From the NCBI RefSeq assembly GCF_007678455.1, contig NZ_VEEP01000011.1:1-64000 (forward strand): a DNA stretch of 64,000 nt, given 5' to 3'. Both the position numbers and the translations under genes were made by a program. The notes beneath the pieces were generated by a model, which did not search any database, was not told the origin of the DNA, and was given only the letters and a program-made list of their open reading frames with translations. The DNA comes from Cytobacillus oceanisediminis 2691 (GTDB lineage Bacteria > Bacillota > Bacilli > Bacillales > Cytobacillaceae). This document shows positions 58,028-64,000 of this stretch, piece by piece; position 1 is the stretch's first letter, and every line of letters begins with the position of its first letter.

Positions 58028-58901
58028 AGCATTTGAAAAACAAGAAGCTGTAAAAAATGTCAATATGACCATCAATAAAGGTTCAATCTATGGGCTGATC
58101 GGTTCCAACGGTGCAGGTAAGACCACCATCATTAAATTGCTTGCCGGCATTTACAAACAGGATTCGGGGAAAGTGATGCTTGAAGGAAATTCCATATATG
58201 AAAACCAGGCATTGAAGCAAAAAATCTTTTACATATCAGATCAGCCGTATTTTTTTCCTCAATATACAGTCAGGCAGATGGCCAATTTTTATAAAAGCAT
58301 TTTTCCATCCTGGAATGAGGAAAGATTTGTAAAATTAGCTGAGGTCTTTGATTTCAGCATAAAAAAGAAATTGCACACTTTTTCAAAAGGAATTCAGCGG
58401 CAGGCAGCATTCTGGCTTGCATTATCGACGATGCCAGAAGTCTTGATTCTTGATGAACCAATGGACGGGCTCGACCCTGTAGCAAGGAAAAAAGTTAAAA
58501 ACCTATTGATTCAGGATGTAGCAGATCGGGAAATGACCATTTTGATTTCTTCTCATAATTTGCGTGAAATCGAGGATATCTGTGACCATATTGGAATTTT
58601 GCATCAAGGCTCACTGCTTTTGGAAAAAGACCTTGATGACCTCAAGTCTGATATTCATAAAGTACAGGTGGCCTATAAGGGGGAAGCACCAGAATATCTT
58701 GGACAACGCCTGACAATGCTCCATTGCGAAAAAAGAGGAAGTGTAATGGTATGTATTATCCGGGGGAAAGAAGAAGAAATCGTAAAGGTCTTCAGTCAAA
58801 CCCAGCCTGTTATCTTCGACCTGCTTCCATTGACATTAGAAGAAATCTTCATTTATGAGATGGGGGATATCGGTTATGCCATCAAGAATATCATTGTTTA
58901 A
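58002..58901 (+). CDS. ABC transporter ATP-binding subunit (YtrB-like)
   Basis: 299 residues. Walker A GSNGAGKT, signature FSKGIQRQAA (a degenerate LSGGQ), Walker B LILDEPMDGLDP, H-loop SSHNLRE. The C-terminal domain is short. ATG 58002 lies inside the end of the GntR gene with AAAGGGGG upstream. With the next permease and the regulator it forms a YtrABC-type unit. Confidence 0.88.
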   Translation: MIQMIEINKAFEKQEAVKNVNMTINKGSIYGLIGSNGAGKTTIIKLLAGIYKQDSGKVMLEGNSIYENQALKQKIFYISDQPYFFPQYTVRQMANFYKSIFPSWNEERFVKLAEVFDFSIKKKLHTFSKGIQRQAAFWLALSTMPEVLILDEPMDGLDPVARKKVKNLLIQDVADREMTILISSHNLREIEDICDHIGILHQGSLLLEKDLDDLKSDIHKVQVAYKGEAPEYLGQRLTMLHCEKRGSVMVCIIRGKEEEIVKVFSQTQPVIFDLLPLTLEEIFIYEMGDIGYAIKNIIV

Positions 58902-60834
58902 TAATAAGGAAATGATCCTCCAGGTTGGAAGGAATATCGGCTGGATATCCGTCATCTATTTTCTTGCGTTATTCTTTGCCATACCATTAAGAATCATGAT
59001 GAACTATTCCGGTGATGACTACCGCTATTTTACACCTGTAGAAGGATTATTCGACTTCGACTTTGCGATCCAGTTTATCATGATCATCACGGTACCTGTG
59101 GTGATGGCAATCTTTCTTTACCGTTTCTTACATGTTAAACAGGCAGCTGATTTAATGCATAGTCTGCCTTTGAAACGGGAACATATTTTCCACTTCTATA
59201 CACTGACAGGGTTTGTGTTTCTGATTATCCCCGTTGTATTGAATGCTTTGATTGCGGTCATTATCCACAGTGCATTTGGGTTGGGTTTGTATTTCCAGCT
59301 TGGGGACATTCTCAGTTGGACTGGAATTGTCATTTTATACAATGCTGTATTTTTCCTATCCGGAGTATTAATGGCAATGGTTACTGGGATATCAGTGGTA
59401 CAGGGAGTTTTAACATATATCATGCTGTTGTTCCCGGCAGGCTTTACCTTGTTGATTATCTATAATCTTGGTCTGTTGTTATATGGTTTTCCTAGTGATT
59501 ATTTCCAAATCAGGAATATTGAATATCTTTCACCTATTTCGCATCTCGCTTTGCTTGAGAGTAAATCTATATCTGCTAAGGCCGTTCTCCTTTATCTAGT
59601 CATAGTGATAGCAGCTTACATATTGTCACTATTAATCTATAAAAAGAGGAATATAGAATCCGCGTCAGAAGCCATAGCTTTTAAAGGCTTAAAAAAGGTC
59701 TTTAAGTTCGGAGTTGTTTTTTGCATGACACTGCTGGGCGGCATGTATTTCGATGCTATGCAAAATGAATTCGCCTGGCTGATCTTCGGTTATGCTGCCG
59801 GAGCGACAATCGGTTATTTCGCTGCCGAGATGGTTCTGCAGAAAACATGGAGGGTATTTGGCAGCGGAAGAGGTCTGGTGGCCTATGCAGTCGTACTGGC
59901 AATCTTAATCATGATTACCCAGGCATTTGCTCCTTATGAGAAAAAGGTACCTGCACTTAATGACATCAAAAGTGTCATCTATGGGAACGGTATTTATTCC
60001 GATCCAAATGACCCTTATGCTCCAAAACCAATGTTCGAGCGGGAAAACATAGTGGCTGTAAGGGAATTCCATAAAAGTATCATTCATAATGAAAAAACAA
60101 ATGAACAAGGAATGAAATCTCAAGAGTATTCTCTTTTTATCTATGAATTAGAAAACGGAGACAGGTTGGTCCGCCAGTATAGAATCAATCCGAACGACTA
60201 TGTACCGCAATTAAAAAAGATCTATGAATCATCCGAGTATAAACATGCTCATAATCCAGTATTCAACATTAAAACCGAAGATGTTAATTCCATCCAGATC
60301 AATAAGAATATTACAGATGTGCCGTTGACGATTACAGATAAAGAGAAAATCAAACAGGCTATCTCCATCCTGAGGAAAGAAATTGAGCGGGAACCTTATA
60401 CCGTGAACAATTATCCAGTCGGAAATACGTCATCGATTGAAATCATGTCCGGTATCAATAACTATGAAAATGTAGAACTAAAACAGTCTTATTCAAGCTT
60501 CATCAAGTGGCTGGAGGATAACGGCATGCTTGAGGAAGCCATAGTGACTCCCAAGGACTTAGACTATATTGTCGTAACAAATGAATCTATAAAATCAGAT
60601 CAATTCAAAGAATATCAAGAAGAAGAATTATTAAATCGAATATTGAATGATGGAAATACGCTTAAAATAACGAACGATGACCAGCTGCGTGCCGCAATAG
60701 AGAAAGCAGGTTATGGGTGGTTTAATGAGGAACCTTATACCGCTGTTTTTGTCTACAAGAAAGGAAACCACAAAGAAATACGGACATTCAGCAGTAAAGA
60801 TGTTCCAACGTTCATTAAGCAGTACTTTAAATAG
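58876..60834 (+). CDS. ABC permease with large C-terminal extracytoplasmic domain
   Basis: 652 residues: about ten membrane helices in the first ~360, with a conserved HVKQAADLMHSLPLKREHIF loop typical of YtrC/YtrD-type permeases. A ~290-residue hydrophilic domain (MFERENIVAVREFHKS, DYIVVTNESIK) follows; I recall it as DUF6449. ATG 58876 is inside the end of the ATPase gene with TGGGGGAT before it. Substrate unknown; carrier-lipid or antibiotic-related transport is plausible. Confidence 0.8.
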   Translation: MPSRISLFNNKEMILQVGRNIGWISVIYFLALFFAIPLRIMMNYSGDDYRYFTPVEGLFDFDFAIQFIMIITVPVVMAIFLYRFLHVKQAADLMHSLPLKREHIFHFYTLTGFVFLIIPVVLNALIAVIIHSAFGLGLYFQLGDILSWTGIVILYNAVFFLSGVLMAMVTGISVVQGVLTYIMLLFPAGFTLLIIYNLGLLLYGFPSDYFQIRNIEYLSPISHLALLESKSISAKAVLLYLVIVIAAYILSLLIYKKRNIESASEAIAFKGLKKVFKFGVVFCMTLLGGMYFDAMQNEFAWLIFGYAAGATIGYFAAEMVLQKTWRVFGSGRGLVAYAVVLAILIMITQAFAPYEKKVPALNDIKSVIYGNGIYSDPNDPYAPKPMFERENIVAVREFHKSIIHNEKTNEQGMKSQEYSLFIYELENGDRLVRQYRINPNDYVPQLKKIYESSEYKHAHNPVFNIKTEDVNSIQINKNITDVPLTITDKEKIKQAISILRKEIEREPYTVNNYPVGNTSSIEIMSGINNYENVELKQSYSSFIKWLEDNGMLEEAIVTPKDLDYIVVTNESIKSDQFKEYQEEELLNRILNDGNTLKITNDDQLRAAIEKAGYGWFNEEPYTAVFVYKKGNHKEIRTFSSKDVPTFIKQYFK

Positions 60835-60988
60835 GGTACTGTAAAGGCACAATGTTGATATTTTATTGGATAGCAAATCGCCAGTAACGAAATCAACAGC
60901 CTTGCTTTACAGCTTTAATAATAGACAAATAGAGACAGGAAAGGTTGAAGTTGAAATGAATTTCAGCTTCTGGGCAAGGGGGATCGAT

Positions 60989-61510
60989 ATGGCTTATATT
61001 GATTTTGATGAACTCTATAGGATACATGGCAAAAAACTTCAGCAAATCGCTTTCAGGATTACTAAAGATCGACATTTAGCTGAAGACGTGGTCCAGGAAA
61101 CTTTTATAAAGGCATATAAAAAAGCTGATACCATTGTTGACGAGTATAAGATTGGTTCCTGGTTAGCGGCAATCGCAGCCAGGACCGCCATTGATTATTT
61201 GCGGGCAGAGAAGCGGAGAAGATGGCTACCATCCGATCAAAGCATCATGGAACAGATTTTTAGCGATCACGACGTTGAACAATCACTAGAGAAGGAAGTA
61301 GAAATACTTCTGTTCAAGGAGCAAATCCAGCATCTTCTATATCTTTTGACCCAAGAATATCAGCAGGTGCTTGTACTTAAACTCCAGTACGGCTTAAAGG
61401 AAAATGAGATCGCCAGTAAGTTGAACATCAAATCCGGGACAGTCAAAACAAGGCTGCATAGAGCCAGGAAACAATTGAAAAAAGTCATGTCAGAGAAATA
61501 TCCAGCTTGA
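60989..61510 (+). CDS. ECF RNA polymerase sigma factor
   Basis: 173 residues. Region 2 has FRITKDRHLAEDVVQETFIK and SWLAAIAARTAIDYLR split; region 4 has YGLKENEIASKLNIKSGTVKTRLHRAR split. It resembles the SigM/SigX/SigW group. No anti-sigma gene follows, which is unusual; the next genes are an ABC transporter 98 bases on. ATG 60989 is chosen because AAGGGGGATC precedes it; the longer frame back to 60866 lacks a site. Confidence 0.83.
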   Translation: MAYIDFDELYRIHGKKLQQIAFRITKDRHLAEDVVQETFIKAYKKADTIVDEYKIGSWLAAIAARTAIDYLRAEKRRRWLPSDQSIMEQIFSDHDVEQSLEKEVEILLFKEQIQHLLYLLTQEYQQVLVLKLQYGLKENEIASKLNIKSGTVKTRLHRARKQLKKVMSEKYPA

Positions 61511-61519
61511 TACAGGATT

Positions 61520-61548
61520 TAGGCGATGAAAGTAATCGCCTATGTTTT
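61520..61548 (+). terminator. Terminator after the ECF sigma gene
   Basis: TAGGCGAT-gaaagta-ATCGCCTA followed by TGTTTTT, a moderate terminator. Confidence 0.72.
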
Positions 61549-61608
61549 TCATCGTAGGTACCGGCATTTAATTACTAATATTCAATAAAATGTATGAGGA
61601 GTAGAGTT

Positions 61609-62307
61609 ATGATTTCAATAAACCATTTGAGTCATGAATTTGAAATTGGTAAAAAAGGGCGGAAGACAGTCATCCCTGTTTTAAAGGATGTTTCTTTGCA
61701 AGTTGGGAAAGGGGAAATCGTCACCATTGTAGGCAGAAGCGGTTCGGGAAAATCAACACTACTCAATCTAGTCAGTGGCTTCATTCGCCCAAAACATGGG
61801 GAAATAACCATCAATGGGATCAAAACATCGACATTGTCCGAGGCGAAGTTTGCAGATTTCCGAATTCACCATCTCGGTTTCATCTTTCAAAGCTTTCAGT
61901 TGATTCCAAGTATGACTGCCTATCAAAATATTGAGCTGCCTTTGATTTTAAAGGGCGTGAAAGAGCAAGAAAGAAAACTGCGGACAAGCGAAATTCTGGA
62001 TATGGTTGGATTGGCAGACTTTCAGGATCATTACCCCGGAGAACTATCGGGTGGTCAACAGCAAAGAGTGAGTATTGCCCGCGCTTTGATTGTCAATCCG
62101 CCGATCATATTGGCGGATGAACCGACTGGAAGTCTGGATTCAGAAACGGAAGAGGATTTGCTTAGGTTCATAAAAAAATTAAATAGTGAACTTGGCATAA
62201 CCTTTTTAATCATTACCCATGATGACAAGGTTGCAAGGATTGGCCATCGGACCATTGAATTAAAAGATGGAAGAGTAGTTGAAGAGGTGATTGCAAATGA
62301 GGCTTAA
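61609..62307 (+). CDS. MacB/LolD-type ABC ATP-binding protein
   Basis: 232 residues. Walker A GRSGSGKS, signature LSGGQQQRVSIARA, Walker B ILADEPTGSLDS, H-loop ITHDDKVA. The group (BceA, YknY, LolD) works with FtsX-type permeases in peptide resistance or lipoprotein handling. ATG 61609 follows ATGAGGAG. It overlaps the permease gene by 11 bases. Confidence 0.9.
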   Translation: MISINHLSHEFEIGKKGRKTVIPVLKDVSLQVGKGEIVTIVGRSGSGKSTLLNLVSGFIRPKHGEITINGIKTSTLSEAKFADFRIHHLGFIFQSFQLIPSMTAYQNIELPLILKGVKEQERKLRTSEILDMVGLADFQDHYPGELSGGQQQRVSIARALIVNPPIILADEPTGSLDSETEEDLLRFIKKLNSELGITFLIITHDDKVARIGHRTIELKDGRVVEEVIANEA

Positions 62308-63643
62308 AGATCAATTTCGTTTCGTCAGGCAAAACATGAAGAAGAACAGGACAAGGCTGTTCATGACCATCCTGGCCACAGCGATGAGTGTTGCATTCCT
62401 CATTGTCCTTGCTTCTGTAGGATTTGGGCTTCATAAATCGATTGTGAAAGAAACGCTGGAAAGAAGGATTGTGACAGAGATAGAAGTACCAGGAAAAGAA
62501 GATCCTCAAAATGGATTTAAACAGCTGAGCGAAAAGGATATTGCATTTTTTGAAAAAATTAAGGATGTTAAAGCTGTTACCAGAAGGAAAAACCTCCAGG
62601 ATTATCAGTTTGAAGTTGGTGAACACCAGACCTTTGCGCGGGCAGTGGTTGCCGATATGCCTTCCGAAATGAAGTCCGGGCTTGAATTATCAGATGGGCA
62701 TCTGCCGAAATCAGACAATGAGGTGCTTGTTGGCTACCATTTTGTTGAAGATTTGCGACCTAACGGAGATGCAACAGAAGACATATATAATGAAAACGGC
62801 CAGATAAAAGAAGAATATCAATACAAAGGTGAACTTGTAGGAAAGAAAATCATCATGAACGTAATCAAGTTTGAAGATGGCAAAGAAATAAAAGAGAAGC
62901 TGCAAGTTACCATTGCAGGAATCCGTAAGAAGCCCACGAAGGAATGGGTCTATGACAATGTGGTATTTGTTTCCGAAGGGGTCCTTAAGCAAGTAGAGGA
63001 GTTTACAGGAACACCGCGGGGAATGATGAAGGACCCGAACAACCCAGACATGGAACTGCCAGCAATAGCGGCTGACCAGTTTGACGAGGTTAAAATATAC
63101 GCTGAAGATATGGAAGCAGTAAAAGATATTACAGTTAAGCTTGAAGAAAACAATTTTCCATCCTATTCGGTCATTAATGAATTGAAGGATGTGAATGTAA
63201 TGTTCACGATCGTGAAGGCTGGACTTATTTTCATCGGAACGATTGCCATCATCATTGCCTCGATAGGAATTTATAACACAATGACCATGGCCGTTACAGA
63301 AAGGGCACCAGATATCGGAATCATGAAAGCGATCGGTGCCAATCCAAAGACAATCAAAAAGATCTTCATACTGGAAAGCAGTTATATCGGCTTGATCGGA
63401 GCAGCGATCGGCACGCTCGTAGCCTATGTTATAAGTATAATTGTTAATTTTGGATTGCCGATCATCATAAAGCATGCATTTGGTGAAGAACCGCCCGAGG
63501 GCTTGATATTTAGCCATATTCCCTTTACACTGCCAATAATCAGCTTCATAATTTGTTACCTTGTCACAATCCTTTCTGGTTTGCGTCCAGCACAGAGAGC
63601 TACAAAAGTAGATGTGCTCCAGGCTTTGAGAAGAGAAGTATAA
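62297..63643 (+). CDS. FtsX/MacB-type ABC permease
   Basis: 448 residues: a first helix (about 21-42), a MacB-like extracytoplasmic domain (about 43-295, GLELSDGHLPKSDNEVLVG), then three helices (about 303-325, 355-380, 410-435). The characteristic MTMAVTERAPDIGIMKAIGA cytosolic loop is present. Forms a mechanotransmission ABC complex with the ATPase. The preceding ECF sigma gene hints at stress control. ATG 62297 follows GAAGAGGTG. Confidence 0.9.
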   Translation: MRLKDQFRFVRQNMKKNRTRLFMTILATAMSVAFLIVLASVGFGLHKSIVKETLERRIVTEIEVPGKEDPQNGFKQLSEKDIAFFEKIKDVKAVTRRKNLQDYQFEVGEHQTFARAVVADMPSEMKSGLELSDGHLPKSDNEVLVGYHFVEDLRPNGDATEDIYNENGQIKEEYQYKGELVGKKIIMNVIKFEDGKEIKEKLQVTIAGIRKKPTKEWVYDNVVFVSEGVLKQVEEFTGTPRGMMKDPNNPDMELPAIAADQFDEVKIYAEDMEAVKDITVKLEENNFPSYSVINELKDVNVMFTIVKAGLIFIGTIAIIIASIGIYNTMTMAVTERAPDIGIMKAIGANPKTIKKIFILESSYIGLIGAAIGTLVAYVISIIVNFGLPIIIKHAFGEEPPEGLIFSHIPFTLPIISFIICYLVTILSGLRPAQRATKVDVLQALRREV

Positions 63644-63743
63644 CAGGATGCGCTACATCTTTATAACTCCTGACCAGGAATGAATAGATTTGTTGCCTTT
63701 GGAAAAATCTAAACCTATCGACCATTTTACAGGGGGATAGGAT

Positions 63744-64000
63744 ATGTCAGTCATTGTTATTCAAACATTTGAATTGAAACAAGATAAGTTCCCGGACGGG
63801 ATCAAGAATCTGCGCTTGATTCAAAATTTCCGGAACGAACAGTATGACCATAGGGTGGAGCTTTTGTCGCCAATATCAGGAGAAGATCATACCTATGCAT
63901 TAGTTTCCACCTATGAAGGGTTAGCGGAAATGGAGCTTCAAAATAAGAAAATGTTTGAAGATGAGGAGTATAAAGAGCTAGTTGGTGAATTCTTTCTTGA
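63744..64000 (+). CDS. Partial CDS, dimeric alpha-beta-barrel-like protein
   Basis: AGGGGGATAGG precedes ATG 63744, and the frame stays open to the window end (85 codons). The visible part (MSVIVIQTFELKQDKFPDG, later ALVSTYEGLAEMELQNKK) has the beta-alpha-beta-beta pattern of NIPSNAP/ABM-like proteins. The C-terminus is missing, so the family is uncertain. Confidence 0.55.
   Translation, partial: MSVIVIQTFELKQDKFPDGIKNLRLIQNFRNEQYDHRVELLSPISGEDHTYALVSTYEGLAEMELQNKKMFEDEEYKELVGEFFL

Noticed and set aside
62711-63517. 268-codon open frame on the minus strand opposite the ABC permease
   Set aside because: Antisense shadow of a clear FtsX-type permease. Its Cys/Tyr/Phe/His-rich composition is not that of a real protein.
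1-64000. tRNA, rRNA, insertion sequences, prophage or integrative element
   Set aside because: No cloverleaf-like or rRNA-like sequence, no transposase, integrase or phage structural motifs, and no long terminal inverted repeats were recognised. A covariance-model and IS search would be needed to exclude them fully.

Overview
The window looks like the chromosome of a low-GC, spore-forming Bacillaceae species. Three things point there: strong AGGAGG-type ribosome binding sites, frequent TTG and GTG starts, and a gene set that includes racA, a spoIIP-type protein, ypuA, rsbRD, a Mta/TipA-type MerR regulator, pbpF-like and PBP2A/PbpH-like penicillin-binding proteins, a YtrA-type GntR regulator and a YugO-like potassium channel. 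I see no rRNA, tRNA, CRISPR array, transposase or prophage block, so this is core chromosome with accessory operons between housekeeping genes. The genus cannot be fixed from sequence reading alone.

Layout. 0-5 kb: a CBS protein, threonine aldolase and an acetyltransferase, then a tight four-gene operon (IsdG-like heme monooxygenase, small helical protein, CarH-like B12-binding protein, PAS-STAS protein). This is the best candidate for an undescribed sensory system: it resembles a photocobilin (B12 plus bilin photoreceptor) split into separate genes with stressosome-type output. 5-8 kb: a secreted subtilisin with an aprE-like 5' hairpin leader, followed by an RRNPP (NprR-type) regulator and a tiny, previously unlisted signal-peptide gene. 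8.3-19 kb: a nuclease-helicase fusion, an ECF sigma/anti-sigma pair, a uracil-DNA-glycosylase-like protein, a MerR/TipAS regulator with its 19-bp-spacer promoter, an RsbRD stressosome paralogue, a second FtsH and an MFS exporter. 19-24 kb: a three-component polyprenyl-linked glycosylation operon beside undecaprenyl-diphosphatase. 24-29 kb: an ABC exporter behind a candidate ECF promoter, and a class A PBP. 30-41 kb: a multiply frameshifted pseudogene, two CorA transporters flanking a SpoIIP-like hydrolase, a ZIP transporter, an MFS protein, PlsY-like acyltransferase, nitronate monooxygenase and a MEDS protein. 41-46 kb: a LacI regulator, then a five-gene operon behind a perfect sigma-W promoter (lipoprotein, DUF350 membrane protein, conserved protein, glutathionylspermidine-synthase-like ATP-grasp ligase, YugO-like channel). 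46-64 kb: cspD, racA, envelope proteins, ypuA with an ECF-type promoter, several GNATs, a class B PBP, VanW, a YtrA-type ABC operon with its operator, an ECF sigma factor and a MacB/FtsX-type ABC transporter.

A recurring oddity is three intergenic tandem arrays at about 13.1, 29.4 and 51.6 kb. Their sequences are unrelated, but they share a 52-bp period (five B-DNA turns) and each unit contains an inverted repeat. A second theme is predicted hairpins right at the 5' end of mRNAs (subtilisin, uppP, a lipoprotein). Many genes serve the envelope: carrier-lipid recycling, two PBPs, glycosylation, ECF-controlled exporters and the amidoligase-channel operon.

Limits: no similarity search or RNA folding was run. 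Family names come from visible motifs and remembered families. Small ORFs, promoters and hairpins were read by eye.
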